NCBI GenBank assembly: GCA_938033695.1
Contig: CALHKE010000001.1
Coordinates: 1-58,478, forward strand
Length of the DNA: 58,478 nucleotides
Reading direction: 5' to 3'
Source of the DNA: an uncultured Candidatus Saccharibacteria bacterium
Lineage (GTDB): Bacteria; Patescibacteriota; Saccharimonadia; Saccharimonadales; Saccharimonadaceae
Part shown: piece by piece, positions 1 to 8,620 of the stretch
How positions within the stretch are numbered: position 1 is the stretch's first letter
How the letters are laid out: each line of letters begins with the position of its first letter
Position numbers and translations under genes: made by a program
The notes under the pieces: model-generated
The model's database searches: none
What the model saw: the letters and a program-made list of their open reading frames with translations, nothing else
What the model was told of the DNA's origin: nothing

Positions 1-2
1 CT

Positions 3-1031
3 AATTTTCCAGCAAATACTTGGGGGTATAGGTTTGATGATAATGTTGATTTTAGCCCAATCCCGGCACAATCCGCTCCAGTAAATTTGATTAAAACTAC
101 CGAAAAACCCACTGAAGAGGAGAACCATAATATCAAACTTGGCATGAAGCTAAATAGTAGTCTTAAGCCCGGTAATTATGAAAACAAGCTTATTGTTTCA
201 GTGGTTTCAAATCCATATATGCCAAAAGCCATCATGACCGAAGGTCCAGACTTCAACAAAAAGCTTCAGTCATTGCTGGAAAATGAATTTGTTGAGATGA
301 AATATTTTAGGAAGAGTTTGACTGCGCCGGCATCGACTACCAACGTTGCTAATATTGAGAATGAAGATTCTGAATGTGAAATTAAACTTTGGGCAGATCC
401 TAATACTGAATCAGTATATTATTATACTGAACCAGAGAAGGTTTATTTAAACACAGATAGTAGTAAGATGTTCTATTCAGGATACGGTAGTGAAAAAATA
501 CAAAAATTTTTAGAGTTAGATCTCTCCAACTTTAATACCTCCCAGGTGACGAGTATGTATTCTATGTTTTTAGATATGTTTTATCTTACCACCCTTAACC
601 TCTCTAGTTTCGACACCTCCAATGTGACGAATATGAGCTATATGTTTTATGGAATGTCTAATCTTACCACCCTCAATCTATCCAGCTTCGATACCTCTAA
701 GGTAACGGATATGAGCTGTATGTTTTCTGGCACGCCTAATCTTATCACCCTTGATATATCCAACTTCGATACCTCTCAGGTGACGAGCATGTATGGTATG
801 TTTTACCTTAAAGATGAAGATATACTTAAGGATAAACTAGAAAAAATATACGTAAATAATGATTTTAATACTGCTAAACTTACAGACTTTTCAAGAATGT
901 TTAAAAATCGCAAGAAGCTTCGTGGCGGTGCTGGCTCATATTTAACCGATCCATCCACTGCCGATAAAACCTGGCTTCGTATCGACGACCCAACTAATGG
1001 TCATCCTGGTTACTTCACCAGAAAACCATAA
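3..1031 (+). CDS. BspA-like (DUF285) secreted repeat protein, 5' end outside window
   Basis: The reading frame is open from base 3, so the 5' end lies outside the window. The first visible residues (NTWGYRF and a PIP segment) match the N-terminal domain of the complete paralogs in this window. About four DUF285 leucine-rich repeats follow (LTTLNLSSFDTSNVTNM type). The end is the family's LRGGAGSY, WLRID and PGYFTRKP tail. This C-terminus is almost identical to that of the gene at 40881-42965, which suggests recent duplication or gene conversion. DUF285/BspA-like proteins are surface proteins linked to adhesion in oral bacteria and mycoplasmas. The role here is inferred. No sortase motif is present. 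Confidence 0.9.
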   Translation, partial: NFPANTWGYRFDDNVDFSPIPAQSAPVNLIKTTEKPTEEENHNIKLGMKLNSSLKPGNYENKLIVSVVSNPYMPKAIMTEGPDFNKKLQSLLENEFVEMKYFRKSLTAPASTTNVANIENEDSECEIKLWADPNTESVYYYTEPEKVYLNTDSSKMFYSGYGSEKIQKFLELDLSNFNTSQVTSMYSMFLDMFYLTTLNLSSFDTSNVTNMSYMFYGMSNLTTLNLSSFDTSKVTDMSCMFSGTPNLITLDISNFDTSQVTSMYGMFYLKDEDILKDKLEKIYVNNDFNTAKLTDFSRMFKNRKKLRGGAGSYLTDPSTADKTWLRIDDPTNGHPGYFTRKP

Positions 1032-1093
1032 TCTATAAGTTTTTCTGTATTGAAATGATGAGTACACGTTAGCCTGTTTTGTGATTTTTTAAA

Positions 1094-1175
1094 AAGAATG
1101 TCGTCTTGCCTTTTTGAGGACATAGGCTTGGGCAAGCGCCCTTGAGCGGTCCGATAAAAGGCATGCGACATTCTT
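1094..1175 (-). repeat. 82-nt long-hairpin element, also the likely ftsA terminator
   Basis: The two ends are a perfect 10-bp inverted repeat (AAGAATGTCG / CGACATTCTT). Inside are TGCCTTTT / AAAAGGCA and a further GGAC / GTCC stem with GCTTGGGC pairing to GCCCTTGAGC. Read on the minus strand it starts 4 nt after the ftsA stop and ends in TTCTTTTT, so it can terminate ftsA. Its first 37 minus-strand nt recur at 58433 on the plus strand with two differences, so it is a dispersed element and not just a local terminator. Confidence 0.7.
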
Positions 1176-1178
1176 CCC

Positions 1179-2516
1179 CTAGTTTTGTAATAACTTGGCT
1201 AGCTTGGCGCGAAGCCCTGTATCTTCCTCTTCGCTATTCAGGGTATCTACTGTCACACGTAGAAGTCCAAAAGCCGTAATAAAAGAATAATCCAAATCGA
1301 TCTCAGTCGCATTCTGGATGTCTGGGATATCTACATCGTCTAGTAGGTGAATCACTGGGCGTCTAGCGAAAGGTAATTCCTCGTACCAATCTGAAGTCGC
1401 CAGTGCCTCCTGAAGCGTCGAAAGCCCCGCACCACCACCACAGAGAAGAATCTTATTTGGTAAGGCTTCCAGTAAAGAGAAATCAGATAGAGCTAGTCCC
1501 ACCCCCGAAACCCAAACTTCCGTATTGTCAGCAATCGCTTTTTCCACTTTCCTCATACGGTCCGGCACGTTCAAAATATTTTGTACTTCATTCATGCGCT
1601 CCGCATCAGAAACCGTCAGGGTCTTCAAGGCATGTAAATCATTAGAAAGTAGCCCACTATACTGAATCTTCACTAGTTCTGCAGTGTCAAAATCGAGCCC
1701 CACCTTACTAGCTACCTGATGAGTGAAGCTTCGTCCGCCAATGCCAAACATCTTCGTACCTTCTACCCCACCATTATCCACCACAGCAATATCCGTCGTG
1801 CCGCCACCGATATCCATCACAATGGCTGAAAGATTAGAATCCAGATTATTACCAAGACAGGCGCGACAAACTGCAAAAGGTTCTACCGCCACCGCTACCA
1901 AGTCGAGATTTAATTCGGCACAAACTTTTTCGATTGCCGAAATATGCACTAATGGCGCAAATGCGGTGTAAAATTGCAAAACCAATTCTGAGCCCTTAAA
2001 ACCAATCGGATTGCTTACCTTATATCCGTCAATCGAAAGGGAAACAATTGCCGAATTAATCAGGCGGACTTCCACATCTGGATTATCGGTTTCTAGTGCT
2101 ACTTCTTCACGCGCCTGTTCTTCGGCTTTGTCTTGTACGCGCTTGATGATTAGCTGCATTTCCTGGTCAGAAATTGGCTTATTACCATCTTTACGACGGT
2201 AGCGTACCGTCTTCGTATTGCCTTTGATTAATTCACCGGCGATACCCACTGAACAGGTTCTGGCTACCACACCAGCCATGTTTTCTGCTCGCGATAAAGC
2301 TCTTTCGCAGGCGGCAATCACCGCTGGAATATCCGCAATCGCACCCGCATACATATTACCCATGGCCTGGTGCTCTTTGCCGACACCACGAATAATCAGA
2401 TTATCGCCTTCCTGACGCTCAGCGATAACTGCCTTGATATATTCGGTACCAATATCTAGCGCGAGAAGCGTTTCCGGCATTTCATTTTCATTCTTCAGGC
2501 CATGTGGAATATTCAT
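1179..2516 (-). CDS. ftsA: FtsA-like actin-family cell-division ATPase
   Basis: FtsA is a membrane-associated actin homologue that tethers FtsZ and recruits the divisome. At 445 aa the length is normal. The phosphate-1 motif LALDIGTEYIKAV is near residues 18-30 and the phosphate-2 motif VMDIGGGTTDIAVV near 233-246. An ATP-binding glycine segment (LLCGGGAGLSTL) follows. The C-terminus LRAKLAKLLQN could form the amphipathic membrane helix. PilM is a related alternative, but no pilus genes are nearby. A minus-strand extended -10 (TGTTATAAT, 2540-2548) lies upstream, giving a short leader without a good Shine-Dalgarno. Met13 is a possible alternative start. The gene stands alone and convergent with the BspA-like gene, with no ftsZ in the window. 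Confidence 0.88.
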   Translation of the reverse strand: MNIPHGLKNENEMPETLLALDIGTEYIKAVIAERQEGDNLIIRGVGKEHQAMGNMYAGAIADIPAVIAACERALSRAENMAGVVARTCSVGIAGELIKGNTKTVRYRRKDGNKPISDQEMQLIIKRVQDKAEEQAREEVALETDNPDVEVRLINSAIVSLSIDGYKVSNPIGFKGSELVLQFYTAFAPLVHISAIEKVCAELNLDLVAVAVEPFAVCRACLGNNLDSNLSAIVMDIGGGTTDIAVVDNGGVEGTKMFGIGGRSFTHQVASKVGLDFDTAELVKIQYSGLLSNDLHALKTLTVSDAERMNEVQNILNVPDRMRKVEKAIADNTEVWVSGVGLALSDFSLLEALPNKILLCGGGAGLSTLQEALATSDWYEELPFARRPVIHLLDDVDIPDIQNATEIDLDYSFITAFGLLRVTVDTLNSEEEDTGLRAKLAKLLQN

Positions 2517-2604
2517 AAAAATCTCGTTTATTTTCTCTTATTATAACACATTAAGCATAATAACTATTTTTCTCTCAAGACGTTTATGCTAAAATTAAAT
2601 TACC

Positions 2605-2667
2605 ATGCCAATTATCACAAACTTCTCTCTAGATATTTTTCTGATGTCGTCTAAAAACGCAATGTGA
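2605..2667 (+). CDS. possible 20-residue leader peptide
   Basis: An extended -10 (TATGCTAAAAT, hexamer 2590-2595) lies 9 nt before an ATG that opens a 20-codon frame ending in TGA at 2665-2667. It sits in the leader of the next BspA-like gene, just upstream of a predicted three-way-junction RNA fold. No homology or composition argument supports translation, so it is offered only because of the promoter spacing. Confidence 0.22.
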   Translation: MPIITNFSLDIFLMSSKNAM

Positions 2668-2689
2668 AAAATTTGCGCTGGAATTATTT

Positions 2690-2765
2690 GTGGTCTGTTA
2701 GCTAATCTCGACGGTTTCCGTATTGATTAGCCTGGACGTAAAGATTACTTCACTTTAAAGACCAC
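2690..2765 (+). ncRNA. predicted three-way-junction leader RNA upstream of a BspA-like gene
   Basis: P1 is GTGGTCT (2690-2696) with AGACCAC (2759-2765). P2 is GCTAATC (2701-2707) with GATTAGC (2725-2731), and encloses P3, ACGG/CCGT with a TTT loop. P4 is TAAAG (2739-2743) with CTTTA (2753-2757). The fold ends 11 nt before the AGAGGA ribosome-binding site of the downstream gene. It could be a cis-regulatory element. The outline resembles a tRNA (7-bp stem, 5-bp 3' arm) but there is no TTC-type T-loop, so it is not a tRNA. Confidence 0.4.
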
Positions 2766-2790
2766 ATAAAGCTGTTAGAGGATGAAAATT

Positions 2791-4488
2791 ATGATTAAAC
2801 GAATTATAAAAACGCTTAAAGCACCAATATTTCAAGGTATTTCCTTGGTTTTATTTGCGGCCCTTAATTTTAATGTTCTTCTTTTTGTGAAAAATACTAC
2901 AGCCTTACGTGTGCCGGCGCTGGCCGTTTCCATTGATTCGACCTCACGTTTTAATGGTACTGAGATTATTAATTCCGCTACCCAAACCGCCGAGTATTCC
3001 TTGGATGTTCGGGTATATTCTGATAACACTACGGGCTATCAGGCAACTATGAGTACACAAAATAATGAAACCGCTATGACTAGTACTACCAGCACTGACC
3101 GCATCGAATCTATTAGTCAGAATTCGCCTCTAGCTGATTTTCCGAGCAACACTTGGGGCGTTAGATTGGGTAGTTTCGGTAATTTTGTTCCTGTTCCGCC
3201 AGCCTCTAATCCAATGGTACTTGCCATATTAGGCTCCAAGTCGGTGTCAAATATGAGTTTACATCAGGTAACTGTGGGGGTGAAGCTTGCCTCAAATCTC
3301 TCTAGCGGCCAATATTCCAGTATTCTTACGGTATCCGTAGTTACGCACGATTATCCACCTAGAGCCTTGGCTCAGACTGGTCTTGCCTGGCGTAGTGCAA
3401 TGAATAGTACCGCTGGTGGGCTTAACCAAGTCAAGCATTTTGCTAGAAGTATGTTCCCACCAAATGAAGGCGATGGTGCAGTTCATCTCGAAGATGATGG
3501 TACTTCGGATACCGAAATTCTTGGTTGGTTCGATCCCGCCAGTGAAACCTTTTATTATTATACTGAGGCTGATAAGGTAGAGCTTCATAGTGACAGCTCA
3601 AATATGTTCCTAGACCTGGTTAACCTAGCTGATATTGATCTTTCCGGCTTTAATACTTTAGGCGTGACTAGCATGCAAAGTATGTTTAGAAACATTGCAG
3701 TTACTAGCTTAGATTTATCTGGTTTTCAGACTGAGAATGTTACCGATATGTCTGGCATGTTCTATGATGCGAAAAATATTACCAACCTCGATCTCACTCC
3801 GCTAGTTACCAGTAGTGTGACGGACATGCACTATATGTTTACCAATATGAGCAGTCTTACTTCCTTAAACCTTTCACGCATTAATACTTCTAAGGTTACC
3901 AATATGACTGGGATGTTCTGGGGTGTGAAAAATCTATCTACCCTTGATCTTTCTAAGTTTGATACGCGAAATGTCACCGATATGTCTATTATGTTTTTTA
4001 ATATGCAGAAATTAACCTCTCTCGATTTATCTTCGTTCAATACCGCAAAGGTTACTAATATGCAAGACATGTTTAATTCTTTGTATGCTGTAAACAACAT
4101 AAAATTTAGTAAGAAATTCAACACTGGTCAGGTGCAAAATATGCAAGGTATGTTCGCCAATCTGATGAATATCCAAGAAATTGATCTTTCGCAGGCGGAT
4201 TTTGATACTTCAAATGTCACGAATTTCTTTGGTATGTTCACCTATTATTTACATGCGACTGCTCCATCCAAGCTTCAGCGCATCTATGTCGAAGCGGGTA
4301 AAGATTTCAATACCTCCAAGGCTGCTCCGACTAACTATGCCCAGAATATTAATTCGCAAATCTTTAATGATCAATTATTACTTCGCGGTGGGAATGGCTC
4401 CTATGTGCCGAATCCAGCCTATGCTGATCTCTCTTGGCTCCGGATTGACCGTGGTGTCGCCCAGCCAGGTTATTTCACTGCCAAGTAA
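2791..4488 (+). CDS. BspA-like (DUF285) secreted repeat protein
   Basis: ATG 2791 is chosen over ATG 2782 because the AGAGGA site (2777-2782) overlaps the earlier codon but sits 8 nt before this one, giving 565 aa. An N-terminal hydrophobic segment ends at a TTA-LRVPALAVS sequence that looks like a signal-peptidase site. Next come a domain of about 150 residues shared with the paralogs (SNTWGVRLG), a linker with WFDPASETFYYYTEADKV, about eight DUF285 repeats and the tail LRGGNGSY...WLRID...PGYFTAK. This copy has more diverged repeats than the gene at 40881. Its leader may be structured, unlike the leaderless paralogs. An adhesin or host-surface role is inferred. Confidence 0.88.
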   Translation: MIKRIIKTLKAPIFQGISLVLFAALNFNVLLFVKNTTALRVPALAVSIDSTSRFNGTEIINSATQTAEYSLDVRVYSDNTTGYQATMSTQNNETAMTSTTSTDRIESISQNSPLADFPSNTWGVRLGSFGNFVPVPPASNPMVLAILGSKSVSNMSLHQVTVGVKLASNLSSGQYSSILTVSVVTHDYPPRALAQTGLAWRSAMNSTAGGLNQVKHFARSMFPPNEGDGAVHLEDDGTSDTEILGWFDPASETFYYYTEADKVELHSDSSNMFLDLVNLADIDLSGFNTLGVTSMQSMFRNIAVTSLDLSGFQTENVTDMSGMFYDAKNITNLDLTPLVTSSVTDMHYMFTNMSSLTSLNLSRINTSKVTNMTGMFWGVKNLSTLDLSKFDTRNVTDMSIMFFNMQKLTSLDLSSFNTAKVTNMQDMFNSLYAVNNIKFSKKFNTGQVQNMQGMFANLMNIQEIDLSQADFDTSNVTNFFGMFTYYLHATAPSKLQRIYVEAGKDFNTSKAAPTNYAQNINSQIFNDQLLLRGGNGSYVPNPAYADLSWLRIDRGVAQPGYFTAK

Positions 4489-4489
4489 T

Positions 4490-4517
4490 TTGACAATCTC
4501 ATTATCTTCGCTATAAT
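4490..4517 (+). promoter_or_regulatory. consensus sigma-70-type promoter of nusA
   Basis: TTGACA (4490-4495), a 16-nt spacer and TATAAT (4512-4517). Both hexamers are perfect. The -35 begins 2 nt after the stop codon of the BspA-like gene. Predicted start is about 4524. Confidence 0.85.
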
Positions 4518-4534
4518 AGAAACATATACTTTTA

Positions 4535-4558
4535 ATATCCGGCCGCAAGGTCGGATAT
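4535..4558 (+). promoter_or_regulatory. GNRA-capped hairpin in the nusA leader
   Basis: ATATCCGGCC (4535-4544) pairs with GGTCGGATAT (4549-4558) through one G-U, with a GCAA tetraloop, followed by TTTTAG. It lies about 11 nt after the predicted transcription start. It may be an early attenuator or an mRNA-stabilising hairpin. The U-run is short, so strong termination is doubtful. Confidence 0.5.
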
Positions 4559-4581
4559 TTTAGACTAAAAGAAAGGAAAAT

Positions 4582-5769
4582 ATGGAAGGTTTAGACCTTA
4601 AGCAGATGTCTCAGATGGTGAAAGTTATCGCCGAAGAGAAGAATCTCCCAGAAGAAACTGTTTTGAATATTATTGAAACTGCCATTGCCGCTGCTTGGCG
4701 TAAAGAAGAAGGCGAAAAGGATATGAACGTCCGCGCCGTACTTAATCGCGAAACCGGTAGCGCCACTGTCTTCATCGCTAAAGAAGTTATCGAAGATGGT
4801 TTGGCTTACAACCCAGCCACCGAAATTCCAGAAGGTGAAGCTGAAGGTAAGGCTATCGGTGAAACTTTTGAAGAATCTCACCCAGTTACTAAATTTGGCC
4901 GTGTCGCCTCAATGACCGCCAAGCAGGTAATCATGCAACGTCTCCGCGAAGCTGAACATGAAGCTATCCTTTCCATTTTTGAGGATAAGATTGGTAGCAT
5001 TATGACTGGTATGGTGGCTCGTGTCGATCGCAATATTGTCCGTATCGATTTTGGCCGCACTACTGGTATCATGCTTAAATCCGACCAGATTGACGGTGAA
5101 TATTATCAAGTTGGTTCCCGTATTAAGGTTTTGATTAAGACGATTGAGCGCAATGAACGTGGTGCCCAGCTTTTGGTCAGCCGCAGTTCTGCCGATTTTA
5201 TCAAACAGCTCTTCATGCAGGAAGTTCCTGAAATTGAAACTGGTGTTGTCGAAATTCGTGCCATCGCTCGTGAGGCAGGCCGTCGCACCAAGATTGCCGT
5301 CACTAGTACGGTTCCAGGTGTTGACCCGGTCGGCACCTTCGTCGGTGGCCGTGGTGTGCGTGTCCAAGCCGTGATGAATGAAATTGGTGATCGCGAAAAA
5401 ATCGACATCATCAACTGGAGTGAAAATCTTTCTGAATTTATCCGTGAAGCTTTGAGCCCAGCTGAAATCACTCGTGTCGAAATCGAAGATAAGCGCGCTA
5501 AGGTCTTTGTTACCGAAGATCAACAATCTGTGGCAATTGGCCGTCAGGGTCAAAACGTCCGTCTTGCTTCTATGCTCACCGGCATTGAGCTTGATATTGA
5601 GCTAGCTGAAGCACCAAAGAAGAAAAAGCGTGCTAACGTGGAAGATTCTTTGCTTTCTGCCTTGCAAGAGAACGAATCGGAAGCGGAAACCGTAGCCGCA
5701 GAAGAAGCTACTGAAGCTGCTGAAGCTGAAGCTGCTGCAGAGTCTGAAGAAGCTACTGACGCTGAGTAA
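4582..5769 (+). CDS. nusA: transcription termination/antitermination factor NusA
   Basis: NusA binds RNA polymerase and nascent RNA and modulates pausing, termination and antitermination. The protein (395 aa) has the N-terminal RNAP-binding region (LPEETVLNIIETAIAAAW), an S1 domain (about 134-200, GMVARVDRNIVRIDFGR), and two KH domains with VGGRGVRVQAVMNEI and VAIGRQGQNVRLASML. An Ala/Glu-rich acidic tail replaces the longer C-terminal repeats of some NusA proteins. AAAGG six nt upstream supports ATG 4582. It is a single-gene unit with its own consensus promoter and terminator. The usual rimP and infB neighbours are absent. Confidence 0.96.
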   Translation: MEGLDLKQMSQMVKVIAEEKNLPEETVLNIIETAIAAAWRKEEGEKDMNVRAVLNRETGSATVFIAKEVIEDGLAYNPATEIPEGEAEGKAIGETFEESHPVTKFGRVASMTAKQVIMQRLREAEHEAILSIFEDKIGSIMTGMVARVDRNIVRIDFGRTTGIMLKSDQIDGEYYQVGSRIKVLIKTIERNERGAQLLVSRSSADFIKQLFMQEVPEIETGVVEIRAIAREAGRRTKIAVTSTVPGVDPVGTFVGGRGVRVQAVMNEIGDREKIDIINWSENLSEFIREALSPAEITRVEIEDKRAKVFVTEDQQSVAIGRQGQNVRLASMLTGIELDIELAEAPKKKKRANVEDSLLSALQENESEAETVAAEEATEAAEAEAAAESEEATDAE

Positions 5770-5791
5770 AATCATAAAATGGCTTAAACTA

Positions 5792-5818
5792 AAAAAGACC
5801 CCCACTCGGGGTCTTTTT
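5792..5818 (+). terminator. intrinsic terminator of nusA
   Basis: An 11-bp stem AAAAAGACCCC / GGGGTCTTTTT with loop CACTC, 22 nt after the stop codon. Confidence 0.9.
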
Positions 5819-5888
5819 GATACTCTAGAAATAAAGAAAACTTACTATTTAAAAATAAACTCTAGGGTCTAAGAAAAGCTTTAAATAA

Positions 5889-5914
5889 AAAAATAAACCC
5901 CGTAGGGTTTATTT
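5889..5914 (-). terminator. intrinsic terminator of rpmA
   Basis: A 10-bp stem AAATAAACCC / GGGTTTATTT with loop CGTA. On the minus strand it is followed by a run of seven T. It abuts the rpmA stop codon. Confidence 0.85.
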
Positions 5915-6187
5915 TTAGCGAACTTCTACGCGGACGCGTGGTAATGAGCGACCAGAGAAGTGAGTTTTCTTGGTTTTCACAAAAGTGACAACACCATCTT
6001 TTGCAGCATGAATGGTGAAATTGCGGGACATGTAAGTACCTTCACCAGCAATTTTGGTGCTTCCGGTTTGGCGAACTAAAACTTCACCGTTGCGGACTTT
6101 TTGGCCACCAAAACGCTTCACGCCAAGACGTTGACCAGCATTGTTGTGGATATTTTTCGCGGTACCACCGGCTTTAACATGTGACAT
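5915..6187 (-). CDS. rpmA: 50S ribosomal protein L27
   Basis: L27 is a large-subunit protein near the peptidyl transferase centre. The 90-aa product has the family core KAGGTAKN, AQRLGVKRFGGQKVRNGEVLVRQ and an HAAKDGVVTF segment. The N-terminus starts with MSHVKAGG, without the cleavable extension seen in some Firmicutes. The gene overlaps the end of the upstream methyltransferase gene by 14 nt, so the two are probably co-transcribed. The usual rplU partner is absent here. Confidence 0.95.
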   Translation of the reverse strand: MSHVKAGGTAKNIHNNAGQRLGVKRFGGQKVRNGEVLVRQTGSTKIAGEGTYMSRNFTIHAAKDGVVTFVKTKKTHFSGRSLPRVRVEVR

Positions 6188-7388
6188 TTTTTGCCTTACT
6201 CTTTCTTAATACTATTATTTCTCGAGCCACAATCTGCCCTTCACGATAATAAATCATGTCAGACTGACTCAAGCCTTGAAACTTTGCTAAATTATAACCC
6301 ATATCTGTAATTTCGTCAATAATTGAAAGCCTTGAGTAGTGACTATCTTCACGTAACCAGGCCGGCACCGCAATCACCACAGGGGTATCATCCTCAATCT
6401 GCTTGGCGAGGTTCTTTAAAAAGCCGAGAATAATGCGTTTACAGTTCTGTTTTTCATCTTTTAATTTAATTTCGACTGGTGGTTTTGACATTGGCGAACC
6501 GAGGAAACATTCACAAGCCACTAGGCCAATTTCCGAAGCCTTTGGCCAGACAAAATCTGTCGCATCACTAGTATAGATAGAGTCTAGAAAATGATTTTTC
6601 TGCGCAACTAACTCGGGTTTGATATTAAAGAAGCGGGCTTTTTTCTCAAGTAACCAGTCAAGATTTTTCTGAGTATATTCAATCATTCGCGGATTTAAGT
6701 CGCTACCGATTACTGGCTGGCCGAGAATTAGCGCTTCCTGCAGGACCACACCAGTGCCACAGAATGGATCAAGTACTTTTTTCGATTCATCGATCTCACC
6801 GCCCAAATTAATCAAGATTTGCGCTAATTTCGGTGGTAACATCCCTACCTTAGCGTCTCTTGCTGGGCGCATCTGATCGCGTTCACGATATTTATCGATA
6901 TTTTGTACACCAAGGCTCAGATAAGTTTCCGAACCTACCAGAATCACCTCTTCGGCACCCAGTTTCTCGCCTAAATTATTATGAAAGGCTGTAGCTGAAG
7001 AAATTTCTGGCCCCCGTGCTTCCACCACGCGCACATTGCGTCCGAGTTTTTTTAATAAACTCTTCAGCTCCATTGCCTTGCGACGTACTAGATTTTCTAC
7101 CGCAGACTTTTTATTTTTGTGATTCGAATTTAGGGCGTAGCTCGAAACCCCAATGGTGATTTTACCCTCAGGCTTTTTGGCGTTAATCGCCTCGGCAAGT
7201 TCCCGGAAATTACCAGAAAAAATTTGACCCAGTTTAATTGAGCCACCCAGCCGATCAATCGAGACTGTCTTATTAGTTTCAAAAACCGCGAGTTCTGGCC
7301 CGATCAGTTTGGCATTTGAGTCGTAAATCGCTTGGATTTCCGCCAAAGATATTTTCGGAAGTCGTCCCAGCACTGCAATGTATTTCAT
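6174..7388 (-). CDS. Trm11/Trm-G10-like SAM-dependent methyltransferase
   Basis: The 404-aa protein looks like the archaeal/eukaryotic tRNA guanosine-10 N2-methyltransferase family. An N-terminal THUMP-like region precedes a Rossmann methyltransferase with motif I DPFCGTGVVLQEA and motif II GSDLNPRMI. The expected catalytic motif IV (DPPYG) is not seen. The corresponding place reads ACECFLGSPMSKPP. Activity, or the identity of the nucleophile pocket, is therefore uncertain. It is the first gene of a two-gene unit with rpmA, consistent with a translation-related role. Its ATG is divergent from the membrane-protein gene at 7421 with only 32 nt between. Confidence 0.72.
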   Translation of the reverse strand: MKYIAVLGRLPKISLAEIQAIYDSNAKLIGPELAVFETNKTVSIDRLGGSIKLGQIFSGNFRELAEAINAKKPEGKITIGVSSYALNSNHKNKKSAVENLVRRKAMELKSLLKKLGRNVRVVEARGPEISSATAFHNNLGEKLGAEEVILVGSETYLSLGVQNIDKYRERDQMRPARDAKVGMLPPKLAQILINLGGEIDESKKVLDPFCGTGVVLQEALILGQPVIGSDLNPRMIEYTQKNLDWLLEKKARFFNIKPELVAQKNHFLDSIYTSDATDFVWPKASEIGLVACECFLGSPMSKPPVEIKLKDEKQNCKRIILGFLKNLAKQIEDDTPVVIAVPAWLREDSHYSRLSIIDEITDMGYNLAKFQGLSQSDMIYYREGQIVAREIIVLRKSKAKNVTC

Positions 7389-7420
7389 AATCTTATTTTA
7401 TCATGTATAATAAAAAAGCT

Positions 7421-8620
7421 ATGTTTAAAAAGATTCTCAGTATTGTCACGTTATTATTAGTCGGTGTTGTTGTTTATGGCGCTCGTAATGAAATTGTTTC
7501 GGCCTTCCAATGCATTTTTGGTGGCCAATGTATGGATGGTTCGCACTTCTCCATAAATTTCTGGATTGTTTTGCTTCTAGTTCCAGAACAACTTTTCATG
7601 TATTACAGTGCTGGTAAAATTTTCTTCTCCTATATGGCCGGGAAGGCTAAATCTCAGAAAAATATCACCAGGATTTCGGCTGGTAAATCTACCAAATCTG
7701 AGAAAGCTAAATCTGAAAAAACCGATGCTGATACCGATGCTGACGTAAAAGCTTTCGAAAAGCTCACCACCTGGCAACTTGCGCGTATTTCTTTCGAATT
7801 AAACTTCGTTAATCACGCTATTCCTTCTGGCGGTGTCTCTGGCCTCGGTTACATCACTTGGCGCTTAAAGAATTTTGGCGCTACCGCTGGTCAGGTTAGC
7901 TTCATGTATCTCTTGCGTTACGTGATTACTATTCTCGCTAACCAAACTCAAACTATCTTGGCGATTATTTTCTTATTAGTGACAAATAGTGTGCCAAATA
8001 CCGCACTTTGGATGGTTGGAGCTGTGGCTGCCATGAGTGTCGGGGTGATTCTTGGTATCGTTTTGATGATTGTGATTGTTTCTAACCGTAAGCTTATCGA
8101 CTTTACCGCCAAAAAGGTGGCGGCCATTATTAATGGATTGGTTCGTGCGGTTACTTTTGGCAAGAAAAAACAAATTATTGAAACTAAGAAGGTTCAAAAA
8201 TACTTCCTCGATCTTCATGAAGACTTCCTTACCGCCAAGCGTGATAAAAAGATTTTGGTCGGTCCAGTGCTTTGGGGTTTCCTCTATAACTTCCTCGAAA
8301 TTGCGACCTATGAAATTGTCGCCATCGCTATTGGTCACCCAGAAATCTTCCCACAAATCATGGTCGCAGAAGCTCTCGGCTCGGTCGTCGGTGCGGTTCT
8401 TCCTACCCCTGGTGGTGTTGGTGGCTATGAAGGTTCCATGGTGGCCGTAATGACCGTACTTGGCAGTGATCTTGCGGTTGCTAGTACCACGGTTCTTGTC
8501 ACTCGTATGATTGTCTTGCTTAATACTATCGTTTCTGGCTATGGTTTTTACCAAAATGCCATCTCCAAGATTGGTAAAGAAGAAAAACAAAAAATCTTCG
8601 AAGGGGAATCTGCGGAGTAA
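7421..8620 (+). CDS. YbhN/MprF-type lysylphosphatidylglycerol synthase TM-region membrane protein (UPF0104)
   Basis: This polytopic protein resembles the flippase half of MprF and the UPF0104 family. Diagnostic segments are NHAIPSGGVSGLGY near residue 130 and LPTPGGVGGYEGSM near 330, between several hydrophobic helices. No synthase domain is attached. A Lys/Asp-rich cytoplasmic loop (about 75-110) is inserted after the second helix. ATG 7421 is preferred to ATG 7403 because a TATAAT at 7406-7411 overlaps the earlier codon and leaves only 9 nt before 7421. The gene probably heads an operon with xseA and xseB, starting xseA through a TAATG junction. The lipid substrate is unknown. Confidence 0.8.
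   Translation: MFKKILSIVTLLLVGVVVYGARNEIVSAFQCIFGGQCMDGSHFSINFWIVLLLVPEQLFMYYSAGKIFFSYMAGKAKSQKNITRISAGKSTKSEKAKSEKTDADTDADVKAFEKLTTWQLARISFELNFVNHAIPSGGVSGLGYITWRLKNFGATAGQVSFMYLLRYVITILANQTQTILAIIFLLVTNSVPNTALWMVGAVAAMSVGVILGIVLMIVIVSNRKLIDFTAKKVAAIINGLVRAVTFGKKKQIIETKKVQKYFLDLHEDFLTAKRDKKILVGPVLWGFLYNFLEIATYEIVAIAIGHPEIFPQIMVAEALGSVVGAVLPTPGGVGGYEGSMVAVMTVLGSDLAVASTTVLVTRMIVLLNTIVSGYGFYQNAISKIGKEEKQKIFEGESAE

Noticed and set aside
2690..2765. tRNA-like outline (7-bp closing stem, 5-bp 3' arm)
   Set aside because: There is no TTC-type T-loop, no D-arm and no anticodon arm of normal size; reported only as a structured leader.
4909..5553. Minus-strand open frame of 214 codons inside nusA
   Set aside because: It is a shadow of nusA codon bias, with low-complexity Asn/Asp/Thr composition and no start signals.
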